Of a stretch of 64,000 bases of DNA, positions 48,709 to 58,137 are shown piece after piece. Each line of letters starts with the position of its first letter. The first letter of the stretch is position 1. A program made the position numbers and the translations under genes. The DNA is from AC-32 sp963716865 (GTDB taxonomy: Bacteria > Actinomycetota > Thermoleophilia > Gaiellales > Gaiellaceae). Below the pieces are notes generated by a model. It saw nothing but the letters and a program-made list of their open reading frames with translations. It ran no database searches and had not been told where the DNA came from. Location of the stretch: positions 248,001 to 312,000 of the forward strand of contig CAVQUF010000004.1 of NCBI GenBank assembly GCA_963716865.1, given 5' to 3'.

Positions 48709-51087
48709 CTACCGGCGCGCGGCCGCGAGCGGCGCCGGGCGGAGAAGGCGCTCCGGTGTGGCAAGGCCGGCCTCGCTCACTGGCGGGTTGAGCGGCTCCT
48801 CGAGCGGCGCGGCTCCGAACGACGCGCGGCGCCGCTCCTCGGGCGCGTCCTCGTAGAACGTCGTCCGCTGGCGCGGCTCACGGCCGAGCTCGCGGATCGC
48901 CGCCTCGAGCCGCTCGGGCGAGGCCTCCTGGCCGTGGGCGGCCCCCGCGGCGCGCGAGATCGACTCGTTCATCAGCGTCCCGCCGAGGTCGTTCGCGCCC
49001 GCCTGCAGCGCGGCCTGGGCGCCCTCGAGGCCGAGCTTGACCCACGAGGCCTGGATGTTCGTGATCCACGGGTGCAGGGCGAGGCGCGCGACCGCGTGGA
49101 CGAGGATCGCCTCGCGGAAGGTCGGGCCGGGGCGCGCCCGGCCCTTGAGGTAGATCGGCGCCTCCATGTGCACGAACGGCAGCGGTACGAACTCCGTGAA
49201 GCCGCCGGTCCGGCGCTGCTGCTCGCGCAGCCGGAGAAGATGCCGCGCCCAGGAGCGGGGCGAGTCCGCGTGGCCGAACATGATCGTCGTCGTCGAGCGC
49301 AGGCCGATCCTGTGGGCGGCGTCGTGCACCCCGAGCCACTGCCCGGTCGAGACCTTGTCCGGGCAGATCACGGCCCGCACCTCGTCGTCGAGGATCTCGG
49401 CGGCGGTGCCCGGAAGCGACGCGAGCCCCGCCTCGCGCAGCCGGACGAGGTAGTCGTCGAGGGGGAGGCCGAGCGTGGCCGCGCCCTGCCAGACCTCGAG
49501 CGCCGAGAACGCGTGCACGTGAATCCCGGGCACCGCCTCCTTCAGCGCCTGACAGACCTCGAGGTAGTAGTCGCCCGTGAACGCCGGATGAATCCCGCCC
49601 TGGAGACAGATCTCGGTCGCCCCTCGCGCCCAGGCCTCCTCCGCCCGGCGGACGATCTCGTCGAGCGGGACGAGGTACGGCACGCCGCGCAGGTCGGCGG
49701 CGAGACGGCCCTTCGAGAACGCGCAGAAGCCGCAGCGGAAATAGCAGACGTTCGTGTAGTTGACGTTGCGGGTGACGACGTAGCTGACGGTGTCTCCGCT
49801 CACCTCACGCCGCAGCTCGTCCGCCGCGCGCATGACCGCCGCGAGGTCGCGGCCCCGCGCCGAGAAGAGCGTCGCGATCGCGTCCTCGTCGAGCTCGTCC
49901 GCGGCAAGGGCGGTCGCGACCGCGCCGCGGGCCCGGCCTCGCAGCTCGAGCCGGGGCGGGGGCTCGGTCGTTCCGGGCGCCCAGCGGTCCTCGCGCGCGA
50001 GCCCGTCCGCGTCGGCGCGGCGCAGAACGTGTGGGGCGACGCTTTCGTCTGCCCAGCGGTCGAGCTCGGCCACGTAGCGCGGGTAGATCGCGAGCCGTGG
50101 TGCCAGCTCGAGGCCCTGCGCCCGAGTCGCGCGCCGCAGCCGCTCGAGCTCCGGCCACGGCGCCTCCGGGTTGACGTGGTCGACCGTGACCGGCGAGACG
50201 CCGCCCCAGTCGTCGATCCCGGCCTCCAGCAGCCGCGGGAAGTCGTCGTAGCTCAGGTTCGGCGGCGCCTGGATGCTCCACTCCGGGCCGAGCAGCAGGC
50301 GCGCCGCCGCGCAGGTCCAGAGCAGCTCCTCGAGCGACGGCTCCTTCGCGTCTGCCATCCGCGTCCCGGGCTTGGCTCGGAAGTTCTGGACGATCACCTC
50401 CTGGACGTGCCCGTGGCGCTCGCCCAGCTCCCGGATCGCGAGCAGCGACTCGATCCGCTCCTCGCGGGTCTCGCCGATCCCGATCAGGATCCCCGTCGTG
50501 AAGGGGACGCGGGCCCGTCCGGCGGCCTCGATCGTCTCCAGCCGCCTCTCGGGCAGCTTGTCGGGCGAGCCGAAGTGCGGGCCGCCGCGCCGTGAGAGCC
50601 GCTCCGAGAGCGTCTCGAGCATGACGCCCTGAGAGACGCTGACGTCGCGCAGCGCCCGCACGTCGTCCTCGGTCATCACGCCCGGGTTAAGGTGCGGGAG
50701 CAGCCCGGTCTCGTCGAGTACGAGCCGCGCGCAGCGCGCGAGGTACTCGAGCGTCGTCTCGCAGCCGAGTGCCCGCAGCTCCTCGCGCGCGACCCGGTAG
50801 CGGAGCTCCGGTTTGTCGCCGAGCGTGAAGAGCGCCTCGTGGCAGCCGGCCGCGGCGCCCGCCTGCGCGATCTCCAGCACCTCGTCCTCGGTCAGGTAGG
50901 CGCGCTCGCCCCGGCGCGGAGGGTGCGCGAACGTGCAGTAGTGGCAGACGTCGCGGCAGAGCTTCGTCAGCGGGACGAAGACCTTGGGCGAGTACGTGAC
51001 GAGCCGCCCGTGCCCGGCCTCACGCAGCCGGCGCGCCTCGCCGGCGAGCTCGTCCCAGGGGGCCTCGACCAGGTCGCGCGCCTCCAC
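48709..51087 (-). CDS. fbiC: FO synthase (CofG-CofH fusion), coenzyme F420 biosynthesis
   Basis: The 792-residue fusion has two radical SAM domains. The CofG half carries CRDVCHYC (Cys44, Cys48, Cys51), the CofH half CYFRCGFCAFSKG. Between and after them are LPHLNPGVMTEDD, QEVIVQNFRAKPGT, EICLQGGIHPAFTGDYY and NDLGGTLMNESISRAAGAAHG. It joins tyrosine and the flavin precursor to form the deazaflavin ring of F420. The fused form is typical of actinobacteria. A TAGGCT box (51099-51094) lies six bases before the GTG, so the mRNA is probably leaderless. Confidence 0.95.
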   Translation of the reverse strand: MEARDLVEAPWDELAGEARRLREAGHGRLVTYSPKVFVPLTKLCRDVCHYCTFAHPPRRGERAYLTEDEVLEIAQAGAAAGCHEALFTLGDKPELRYRVAREELRALGCETTLEYLARCARLVLDETGLLPHLNPGVMTEDDVRALRDVSVSQGVMLETLSERLSRRGGPHFGSPDKLPERRLETIEAAGRARVPFTTGILIGIGETREERIESLLAIRELGERHGHVQEVIVQNFRAKPGTRMADAKEPSLEELLWTCAAARLLLGPEWSIQAPPNLSYDDFPRLLEAGIDDWGGVSPVTVDHVNPEAPWPELERLRRATRAQGLELAPRLAIYPRYVAELDRWADESVAPHVLRRADADGLAREDRWAPGTTEPPPRLELRGRARGAVATALAADELDEDAIATLFSARGRDLAAVMRAADELRREVSGDTVSYVVTRNVNYTNVCYFRCGFCAFSKGRLAADLRGVPYLVPLDEIVRRAEEAWARGATEICLQGGIHPAFTGDYYLEVCQALKEAVPGIHVHAFSALEVWQGAATLGLPLDDYLVRLREAGLASLPGTAAEILDDEVRAVICPDKVSTGQWLGVHDAAHRIGLRSTTTIMFGHADSPRSWARHLLRLREQQRRTGGFTEFVPLPFVHMEAPIYLKGRARPGPTFREAILVHAVARLALHPWITNIQASWVKLGLEGAQAALQAGANDLGGTLMNESISRAAGAAHGQEASPERLEAAIRELGREPRQRTTFYEDAPEERRRASFGAAPLEEPLNPPVSEAGLATPERLLRPAPLAAARR

Positions 51088-51125
51088 GGCGCGAGCCTAC
51101 TTACTCACTCTCGGCTGAGCGGACC

Positions 51126-51625
51126 GAGGCATCGCTTGCGATGCCGTCATCAGGACGTGCTGGCTAGGCCAGCGCGTCCGTCTGAAATGGCCGGCCGAAA
51201 CCGGTGTGTTCTCATACGGACGCGGAAGAGGCATCGCTTGCGATGCCGTCATCAGGACGTGCTGGCTAGGCCAGCGCGTCCGTCTGAAATGACCGGTCGA
51301 AACCCGTGTGTTCTCTCAGCGAACGCGGCCGAGGCATCGCTTGCGATGCCGTCATCAGGACGTGCTGGCTAGGCCAGCGCGTCCGTCTGAAATGACCGGT
51401 CGAAACCCGGTTGTTCTCTCAGCGAACGCGGCCGAGGCATCGCTTGCGATGCCGTCATCAGGACGTGCTGGCTAGGCCAGCGCGTCCGTCTGAAATGACC
51501 GGTCGAAACCCGGTTGTTCTCTCAGCGAACGCGGCCGAGGCATCGCTTGCGATGCCGTCGTCAGGGCGCGCCGGCTTCGCCGGTGCGCCCGTCTTAACTG
51601 ACCGGTCGGAACGAGCGGGGTCTCA
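51126..51625. repeat. Five tandem ~103-base double-hairpin repeat units
   Basis: Units start at 51126, 51228, 51331, 51434 and 51537. Each carries GAGGCATCGCTTGCGATGCC (hairpin 1), a short linker, GGACGTGCTGGC-TAG-GCCAGCGCGTCC (hairpin 2, 12-bp stem), GTCTGAAATGACCGGTCGAA and a tail CTCAGCGAACGCGG. Units 2-4 are almost identical. Unit 5 has a diverged second hairpin (GGGCGCGCCGGCTTCGCCGGTGCGCCC). The tail equals the last codons and stop of the livK2 gene read in reverse. The array fills the 535-base gap between fbiC and livK2; no gene is present there. Confidence 0.9.
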
Positions 51626-52837
51626 GCGAACGCGGAAAAGACCGCCGAACGAGCGCCAGCGGCCGTTGTGGTAGCGCTCGAGCCGCGCCTGGTCGAGCGG
51701 GTAATGGTCGGTCGGCGACGTGTGCACGACCACGCCCGGGAGCAGGAACGGGTCGTTCTTGACGTTCAGGTGCGTGACCGCCTTCATGATGCTCGCCCTC
51801 GTCGGGTTCTTGCCGGCCTTCTTGAGCGCCTCGACGAACGTGTGCGCGACCGACATCCCGTAGACGTTGTAGACGCTGCCGGGGTGGACGCCCTTGTACT
51901 TTTTCATGATCGAGCGGTAGAGCTTGATGCCCTTGTCCTTGGCCCAGCGCGGGTCGTTCGGGTCCTTGAGGAAGACGATCGAGATCGAGCCCTCGGTCTG
52001 CTTCTTGCCCGCGCCCTGGCTCGCGATGCCCATGATGTTCGAGGCGCTCGAGACGGCGTTGACGAACGACTTGGGCTTCCACCCGAGCTTGTGGGCGAAC
52101 ACGAACGACTGGATCGCGAACTGGGGCGTCGCGAAGACCATCAGCGTGTTCACCTTGGCCGCCTTCAGCTTCGCGATCTGCGACTGGACGTCGGGGTCGG
52201 TCACGTCGTAGCTCTGCTTGGAGACGACCAGCTTCCCTTTCTTGCCGAGGCCGCGCATGAGCCCGGAGAGCAGGTCCTTGCCGTAGTCGTCGTTCTGGTA
52301 GAGAACCCCGACGCGCGCCTTCGGCGTCGTCTTCACCACGTAGCGGCCGTAGATCGTGCCCTCGGCGCGGTAGTTCGGCTGGTACCCGATCGTCCAGGGC
52401 CACTGCTTGTAGTCCTTGCCCCACGTCGTCGCGCCGCTGGCGGCGAACAGCTGCGGCACCTTGAGCGTGTTCAGGTACGGGCGCGTGGCGAGGTTCTGGT
52501 CGGTCCCGAGGCTGTTGAAGATCGCGAACACGTGGTCCTGCTCGACCAGCTCGCGGGTCTTCTCCGTCGTCTGGCTCGGGTCGTAGGCGTCGTCCCTGAT
52601 CAGGTACTTGATCTTGCGCTTGTTGACCCCGCCGTGGGCGTTGACGTACCGGAAGTAGGCCGCCGCGCCGAGCCCGACGGTGCTGTAGGCAGACGCGACG
52701 CCGGTGAGGGGAATCGTCCCGCCGATCACGATCTCGGTCGGCGTGACGCCGGGGGTCGCCGTGCCGGCCCCGGAGGCAACGGCGGCGAGGGTGAGCGCAC
52801 AGAGGAGCGCGGCGGCGAGATACGAGACCCGGTTCAT
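51623..52837 (-). CDS. Second branched-chain amino acid-binding protein (LivK-like)
   Basis: The 404-residue Peripla_BP_6 protein (EIVIGGTIPLTGVASAYSTVGLGAAAYFRYVNAHGGVNKRKIKYLIRDDAYDPSQTTEKTRELVEQDHVFAIFNSLGTDQN) has a secretory signal peptide (MNRVSYLAAALLCALTLAAVASGAG). Unlike the first LivK it has no lipobox cysteine. It closes the second liv operon (G-F-H-M-K order). Its stop codon and last three codons form the end of the adjacent repeat unit. The substrate may be a branched-chain or aromatic compound; the sequence does not decide. Confidence 0.88.
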   Translation of the reverse strand: MNRVSYLAAALLCALTLAAVASGAGTATPGVTPTEIVIGGTIPLTGVASAYSTVGLGAAAYFRYVNAHGGVNKRKIKYLIRDDAYDPSQTTEKTRELVEQDHVFAIFNSLGTDQNLATRPYLNTLKVPQLFAASGATTWGKDYKQWPWTIGYQPNYRAEGTIYGRYVVKTTPKARVGVLYQNDDYGKDLLSGLMRGLGKKGKLVVSKQSYDVTDPDVQSQIAKLKAAKVNTLMVFATPQFAIQSFVFAHKLGWKPKSFVNAVSSASNIMGIASQGAGKKQTEGSISIVFLKDPNDPRWAKDKGIKLYRSIMKKYKGVHPGSVYNVYGMSVAHTFVEALKKAGKNPTRASIMKAVTHLNVKNDPFLLPGVVVHTSPTDHYPLDQARLERYHNGRWRSFGGLFRVR

Positions 52838-52845
52838 GTCTTGCC

Positions 52846-53856
52846 CTAGGGACGAGTGTATAGCCAGGTTGTTAGCGGTCTTGCCAACCGGCGCAGGAAG
52901 CCGCCGACCCCGCTTGGGAGCAGGATCATGACGAGGATGATGGCCGCGCCGTACACGAAATCCGGCACGCCGGGGCGCTCCGAGATGTGCGTCGAGAGGT
53001 TCGGGAGGTACTCGACGAAGAGCGCGCCCAGCACGAGGCCGGCCAGCGAGCCGAGCCCGCCGACGACCGCGCCGACGAGGATGAGGATCGAGAGCAGGAA
53101 CGTGAAGCTGAGCGGGTTGACGATCTCGGTCTGGATCGCGAGCAGTGACCCGGCGACCCCGGCGTAGACGCCGCTGAGGGCGAACGACAGCGTCTTCACC
53201 CTGGCGAGGTTGACGCCCGAGGAGACCGCCGCGACCTCGCTGTCGCGGACGGAGCGGAAGACCCGCCCGAGCCGCCCGCGCACGATCAGCCAGGCGACGG
53301 CGAAGCCGATCAGGGCGATCGTCCACGTCAGGTAGTAGAGGAAGTGGTTCTGGGTCATCGAGTGGCCGAAGATGGTCACGGTGCCCGTCAGCCCGGTGAT
53401 CTGCGACGGCGCCTTCTCGACGAAGACGAGCCCCTGGCTGCCGCCGGTCAGGCCGGAGAACTTCTTCAGGATCGACGGCATCGCCACGGCGAGGCCGAAC
53501 GTCGCGACCGCGAGGTAGAGGCCGGAGAGTCGCAGCGCCGGGATCCCGACCAGGAAGCCGACGATCCCGGCGGCGAGGCCTGCGACGGGGATCGTCCAGA
53601 CGTCGCGCCAGTGCTCGTGTGTGATCAGGATCGCCGTCGTGTAGCCCCCGATCGCCATCAGCGCGCCGTGGCCGAGCGAGATCTGGCCCGTGTAGCCCGT
53701 CACCAGGTTGAGGCCGACGATCGCGATGAAGAAGACCCCGGCATGCGCGAGGTCGCGGGAGTGGAAGTCGCTGACGAACCGCGGCAGGAGAGCGAAGAAC
53801 GCGATCCCCGCCGCCACCGCCAGCAGCCAGAGGCCGATCCCGAGCGCACGGCGCAT
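52846..53856 (-). CDS. Second liv system, permease LivM-like
   Basis: The 336-residue LivM-type permease has GLNLVTGYTGQISLGHGALMAIGGYTTAIL, LRLSGLYLAVATFGLAVA, the docking loop RVFRSVRDSEVAAVSSGVNL and ILVGAVVGGLGSLAGLVLGALFVEYLP. I chose the ATG at 53856, which overlaps the stop of the LivH-like gene by one base (TGATG). The longer ORF continues into that gene out of its real frame. Confidence 0.9.
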   Translation of the reverse strand: MRRALGIGLWLLAVAAGIAFFALLPRFVSDFHSRDLAHAGVFFIAIVGLNLVTGYTGQISLGHGALMAIGGYTTAILITHEHWRDVWTIPVAGLAAGIVGFLVGIPALRLSGLYLAVATFGLAVAMPSILKKFSGLTGGSQGLVFVEKAPSQITGLTGTVTIFGHSMTQNHFLYYLTWTIALIGFAVAWLIVRGRLGRVFRSVRDSEVAAVSSGVNLARVKTLSFALSGVYAGVAGSLLAIQTEIVNPLSFTFLLSILILVGAVVGGLGSLAGLVLGALFVEYLPNLSTHISERPGVPDFVYGAAIILVMILLPSGVGGFLRRLARPLTTWLYTRP

Positions 53857-54758
53857 CAGACCCTCCTCACCGTCGGCCGTCCGAAGAGGCCCGCCGGGCG
53901 CACGAGCAGGACGGCCAGGATCACCGCGAGCGCGAACGGCGTCCGTAGCTCGGTGCCGATCCAGTCGACGTAGGTGCCGACGAGCGTGATGAAGACGCCG
54001 AGCAGGAGCGAGCCGACCACCGCGCCCACCGGGCTCCCGAGCCCGCCGAGAACGGCGCCGGCGATCGCGTAGAGGAGCACCGCCTGCATCAGGTTCTGGT
54101 CGAAGCTGCCGAGCGCGGGCGCCGTCAGCATCCCCGAGACCGCGCCCATGGCCGCGGCAAGCCCCCAGCCGAGCGCCAGCATCCAGCTCACGCGGATGCC
54201 GAGCAGGCGGCTCTCCTCCGGGTTCACGGCCGAGGCGCGCAGGGCGAGCCCGACCTTCGTGAACCGGAACAGCAGCCAGAGGAGGACGACGACACCGAGG
54301 CAGACGGCGATGTTGCCGAGATCCTGGATCGAGAAGGCGACGCCCGCGACGTCGATCGGCCTGGTCGAGAACGCGTTGGGCAGCGTGCGCGTCTCGGAGC
54401 TCCAGATCCATTTCGCCGCGCCGTCGACGAGGAAGAACAGCCCGATCGTCACGATCGCGACCGTCAGCTCCGGCGCCCGCTCGACCGGCCGGATCACGAC
54501 CCGCTCGACCGCGACGCCGCCGACGAACGAGATCGCGACCGTGAGGAAGAACGCCTCCCAGAACGAGAGGCCGTGGTTGACGAGCGACCAGGCGATGAAC
54601 GTCGAGAACATCGCCATCTCGCCCTGCGCGAAGTTGATCACCCCGGTCGACCGGTAGATCAGGACGAGCGCCAGCGCGAGCAGCGCCCAGGTCCCGCCGA
54701 CCGAGAGCCCGATCACGGTCTGCTGCGCCAGCTGCGTCCAGTCGAAGGCCAGCAGCAT
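53856..54758 (-). CDS. Second liv system, permease LivH-like
   Basis: The 300-residue LivH-type permease has TWALLALALVLIYRSTGVINFAQGEMAMFSTFIAW near the N terminus, GLALRASAVNPEESRLLGIRV (ATPase docking) and AIAGAVLGGLGSPVGAVVGSLLLG. It would form the membrane channel with the LivM-like protein. It starts one base inside the stop of the upstream LivF-like gene. Confidence 0.91.
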   Translation of the reverse strand: MLLAFDWTQLAQQTVIGLSVGGTWALLALALVLIYRSTGVINFAQGEMAMFSTFIAWSLVNHGLSFWEAFFLTVAISFVGGVAVERVVIRPVERAPELTVAIVTIGLFFLVDGAAKWIWSSETRTLPNAFSTRPIDVAGVAFSIQDLGNIAVCLGVVVLLWLLFRFTKVGLALRASAVNPEESRLLGIRVSWMLALGWGLAAAMGAVSGMLTAPALGSFDQNLMQAVLLYAIAGAVLGGLGSPVGAVVGSLLLGVFITLVGTYVDWIGTELRTPFALAVILAVLLVRPAGLFGRPTVRRV

Positions 54759-55474
54759 CAGTAACCGAGGTACGAGCGTCTGATCGATTCGTGCCGGCGC
54801 AGGTCGTCGCTCTCGCCCTCGAACGCGACCTTCCCGACCTCGAGCACGTAGGCGCGCGAGGACGCCGAGAGCGCGATGTTCGCGTTCTGCTCGACGACGA
54901 GGACGGTCAGGCCCTCGCGCTCGTTCAGCTCGCGGACGATCCGGAAGACCTCGTCCACCACGATCGGCGCGAGCCCGAGCGAGGGCTCGTCGAGCAGGAC
55001 GAGCCGCGGGCGCAGCATCAGCGCCCGGGCGAGCGCGAGCATCTGCTGCTCGCCGCCGCTCAGCGTGCCCGCCTCCTGGTTGCGCCGGTCCGCGAGCTGG
55101 GGGAAGTGGGACAGCACGCGCTGCTCGTCGTCGCCGATCGCCTTCCGCCCGCGGCGGGTGTAGGCGCCCAGCCGCAGGTTCTCGCGCACCGAGAGCTCGG
55201 ACAGCGTCCCGCTCCCCTCGGGCACGTGCGCGACTCCGAGCCGGGCGACTGCCTCCGGAGAACGGCGCGAGATCCGCTTCCCCGCGAAGACGATCTCTCC
55301 GCTGCGCTTGACCATCCCGCAGATCGCCCGGAGCGTCGTGGTCTTCCCCGCGCCGTTCGCGCCCAGAACGGCCACGACCTCGCCCTCGCCGACGGTCAAC
55401 GAGACGCCGTGGAGCACCTTGACCTGGCCGTAGCGCGCCTCGACGTCCGCCAGCGCGAGGAGGGGCTCAGCCAT
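54758..55474 (-). CDS. Second liv system, ATP-binding protein LivF-like
   Basis: The 238-residue ATPase has Walker A GANGAGKT, LGVAHVPEGSGTLSELSVRENLRLGAY (the LivF hallmark, with GSG in place of the usual GRR), signature LSGGEQQMLALARAL and Walker B LVLLDEPSLGLAP. It overlaps the LivG-like gene by eight bases and abuts the LivH-like gene. Confidence 0.92.
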   Translation of the reverse strand: MAEPLLALADVEARYGQVKVLHGVSLTVGEGEVVAVLGANGAGKTTTLRAICGMVKRSGEIVFAGKRISRRSPEAVARLGVAHVPEGSGTLSELSVRENLRLGAYTRRGRKAIGDDEQRVLSHFPQLADRRNQEAGTLSGGEQQMLALARALMLRPRLVLLDEPSLGLAPIVVDEVFRIVRELNEREGLTVLVVEQNANIALSASSRAYVLEVGKVAFEGESDDLRRHESIRRSYLGY

Positions 55475-56171
55475 CGGCGTCGCCGAGGTAGGCCTCGATC
55501 ACGGCGGGGTCGCTCTGCACCTCGGCGGGCGTCCCGCTCGCGATCCGCCGGCCGAAGTCCAGGACGTGGATGCGGTCGGCCACGCCCATCACGAGCCCCA
55601 TATGGTGCTCGACGAGCAGGATCGTCAGCTCGAAATCCGCGCGCAGCAGGCGGAGCAGCGCACCGAGCTCCTGGACCTCCTCGTGGCTGAGCCCGCCGGC
55701 CGGCTCGTCGAGGAGCAGCAGGCGCGGCCCCGACGCCAGCGCGCGGGCGAGCTCGACCCGTTTCTGCATCCCGTAGGAGAGCTCGGCGGCCTGCCGGTTG
55801 GCGAGCGGCGCGAGGCCTGCGTAGCCGAGGATCTCCCGCGCCCCGCGTCCGCGGCGGGCGTGCCGGCCCATCAGCACGTGCTCGAGCACGGTCATCGAGC
55901 CGAACAGCTCGGCGGTCTGGAACGTGCGGGCGATCCCGCGCTTGACGATCCCGTGCGGCGGCGTGCGCAGGAGGCTCTTGCCGTCGAACTCGATCTCGCC
56001 ACTGTCCGGGCGGTACAGGCGCGTGATCAGGTTGAAGGCGGTCGTCTTGCCGGCGCCGTTCGGCCCGATCAGGCCGACGATCTCGCCCTCGCCGACGTCG
56101 AGCGAAACGTCGTCAACCGCCACGATCCCACCGAACCTGAGCGTCACATGCTCGACGAGGAGCAGGGCCAC
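55467..56171 (-). CDS. Second liv system, ATP-binding protein LivG-like
   Basis: The 234-residue ATPase has Walker A GPNGAGKT, RGIARTFQTAELFGSMTVLEHVLMGRHARRGRG, signature LSYGMQKRVELARAL and Walker B LLLLDEPAGGLSHEE, ending VIEAYLGDADG. It is the first gene of the second liv operon. The region upstream (56172-56213) includes palindromic element copy 2. No clear sigma70 promoter is seen. Confidence 0.92.
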   Translation of the reverse strand: MALLLVEHVTLRFGGIVAVDDVSLDVGEGEIVGLIGPNGAGKTTAFNLITRLYRPDSGEIEFDGKSLLRTPPHGIVKRGIARTFQTAELFGSMTVLEHVLMGRHARRGRGAREILGYAGLAPLANRQAAELSYGMQKRVELARALASGPRLLLLDEPAGGLSHEEVQELGALLRLLRADFELTILLVEHHMGLVMGVADRIHVLDFGRRIASGTPAEVQSDPAVIEAYLGDADG

Positions 56172-56195
56172 GGCGGGGGACTCTACGAGATGGTC

Positions 56196-56221
56196 GGACT
56201 TAGTAACAGTCTGTTACTTGG
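56196..56221. repeat. Palindromic element at the yyaL stop codon (copy 2 of 2)
   Basis: The core AGTAACAG-T-CTGTTACT (56202-56218) is a perfect 17-base palindrome, flanked by GGACTT on the left and TGG on the right. It matches the polA element at 7049-7074 in 24 of 26 positions. The TAA stop of the thioredoxin-domain gene (56216-56214, minus) lies within it. Confidence 0.7.
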
Positions 56222-58115
56222 AGGGTGAGACGCCACTGAGCTCGGCCGGGTCGGTCACCGGGCGCTTGCACGCGAAGCGCTCGCACACGTAGACGGCGGG
56301 CCGGCCGTCCACGAGCGCCTTCCCTTCGAGCAGCGGAACGCTCTCGTCGGGGCCGAACGCGACCACCGCGTTGGGGTCGAACGGCTCGAGCGCCGCGCGC
56401 GCAACGTCGCTCTCCGGCGGGCCGATAATCGCGATCTCCCTGGGCGCGGCGAGGTAGAGGTCGAGCGCGTTCAGCGCCCAGGCGAGCTCGGTCGGCCCGC
56501 GCCCCAGGCCCTCGCCGAGGAGGCGCAGGACGCCGGCCGCTTGACGCTCGAGCTCGCCGTCCCCGTAGATCCTGGCCAGGCGCAGGAGGACGTACGCGAG
56601 CATCGAGTTGCCCGACGGGATCGGGTGGTCAAAGAGGTCCTTCTTGCGCGCGACCAGGTGCTCGCCGTCCGTTGGCGCAAGGAAGAAGCCGCCGTGGGCC
56701 TCGTCGCCGAACAGCTCGACCGCGAGCAGTGCGAGGCGCCGCGACTCCTCCAGCCAGCGCGGCTCCCCGGTCGCGACGTGCAGCTCGTAGAGACCGTGCG
56801 CGACGTTCGCGTAGTCGTCGAGGTAGCCGCGCCCGCTCGAGCGCCCCGCCCGCCTGCTGCGGTGCAGGCGGCCCTCGTCGTCCGAGAGCGGGCCGAGCAG
56901 GAACTCGGCCAGCGCGCTCCCCTCCTCGACGAGATCCGGTCGCGCGAGCCGCCGCCCCGCCTCCGCGAGCGCGGCGAGCGCAAGCCCGTTCCAGGAGGCG
57001 ATCGCCTTGTCGTCGAGCCCTGGCTGGGGACGCTGCGAGCGGATCTCGAGCAGGTGGGCCCGCAGCTCGTCGTCCAGCTCGCCGCGCAGGACGAAGCGCC
57101 CGCCCTCGAACGGCTCGAGCAGCTCCTCCGGCGCGCCCTCTCCCGGCGCCCAGGTGTAGGTGAGCCCTTCGACGCCATCGGTGTCGGCGTCCTGCGACGA
57201 GGCGAAGCCGCCCTCGGAGAGGCGGAGGTCCCGCAGGAGGTACTCCAGCGTCCGCTCCGCGACCTCGCGGTAGCGCTCGTTGCCGGTGACGAGCCAGCCG
57301 TGCAGGTACGCCGGGACCAGGAGCGCGTTGTCGTAGAGCATCTTCTCGAAGTGCGGCACGAGCCAGCGCTGGTCCACCGAGTAGCGGTGGAAGCCGCCGC
57401 CGACGAGGTCGTACATGCCGCCTGCGGCCATCGCGTCGAGCGTCTTCGCCGCGGGCTCGATCTCGCCGCGGCGCATGAGCAGCTCGAGCGCCGAGGCCGG
57501 CGGGAACTTCGGCGCGCGCCCGAAGCCGCCCCAGTCCGGGTCGAGCAGCTCGCCGAGCCGCCGCACCGCCGCGAAGAGGAGCGACTCGGTCAGCGGCTCG
57601 GAGGAGGGCGGAGCCGCGGCCGCCTGCTCGAGCGCCTCGATCAGAGCCGCCGCCCGCCGCGCGACGTCGCCGCGGCGGTCGCGGTAGAGATCGGAGACCG
57701 TGACCAGGACCTCCGGGAACGCGGGCATCCCGTGCCGCGGCTCCGGCGGGAAGTACGTGCCGCCGAGGAACGGCTCGCCCTCGGGCGTCAGGAACACCGT
57801 CAGCGGCCAGCCGGCCTGGCCCGTCATGGCGGTCACGGCGTCGAGGTAGATCCCGTCGAGGTCCGGCCGCTCCTCGCGGTCGACCTTGATGCAGACGAAG
57901 CGCTCGTTCATCAGCGCCGCGGTGGCCGGGTCCTCGAACGACTCGTGCTCCATCACGTGGCACCAGTGGCAGGCCGCGTACCCGATCGAGAGCAGGATCG
58001 GCTTGTCTTCTTCTCGCGCGCGCGAGAGCGCCTCCTCACCCCAGGGGTACCAGTCCACCGGATTGTCCGCGTGTTGCAGCAGGTACGGGCTGGTCTCGCC
58101 GGCGAGTCGGTTCAT
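56214..58115 (-). CDS. Thioredoxin-domain protein of the YyaL/DUF255 family
   Basis: The 633-residue protein has an N-terminal thioredoxin-like domain (NRLAGETSPYLLQHADNPVDWYPWGEEAL, then the CHWCHVMEHESFED redox motif near residue 50) and a long alpha/alpha-barrel domain resembling N-acylglucosamine epimerases (FEKMLYDNALLV, GGFASSQDADTDGVEG, DDKAIASWNGLALAAL, HPIPSGNSMLAYVLLRLA). The function of the family is not settled. I chose the ATG at 58115, which starts the conserved N terminus; a TAGCCT box lies ten bases upstream and overlaps the divergent GNAT promoter. Confidence 0.9.
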   Translation of the reverse strand: MNRLAGETSPYLLQHADNPVDWYPWGEEALSRAREEDKPILLSIGYAACHWCHVMEHESFEDPATAALMNERFVCIKVDREERPDLDGIYLDAVTAMTGQAGWPLTVFLTPEGEPFLGGTYFPPEPRHGMPAFPEVLVTVSDLYRDRRGDVARRAAALIEALEQAAAAPPSSEPLTESLLFAAVRRLGELLDPDWGGFGRAPKFPPASALELLMRRGEIEPAAKTLDAMAAGGMYDLVGGGFHRYSVDQRWLVPHFEKMLYDNALLVPAYLHGWLVTGNERYREVAERTLEYLLRDLRLSEGGFASSQDADTDGVEGLTYTWAPGEGAPEELLEPFEGGRFVLRGELDDELRAHLLEIRSQRPQPGLDDKAIASWNGLALAALAEAGRRLARPDLVEEGSALAEFLLGPLSDDEGRLHRSRRAGRSSGRGYLDDYANVAHGLYELHVATGEPRWLEESRRLALLAVELFGDEAHGGFFLAPTDGEHLVARKKDLFDHPIPSGNSMLAYVLLRLARIYGDGELERQAAGVLRLLGEGLGRGPTELAWALNALDLYLAAPREIAIIGPPESDVARAALEPFDPNAVVAFGPDESVPLLEGKALVDGRPAVYVCERFACKRPVTDPAELSGVSPSK

Positions 58116-58137
58116 TCGCTCGGCTAGGCTAGCCGCC

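Noticed and set aside
51126..51625. Regular repeats at even spacing that resemble a CRISPR array
   Set aside because: The whole ~103-base period is repeated, with no unique spacers, the repeats contain long hairpins, and no cas gene is near. It is a tandem duplication of an REP-like unit.
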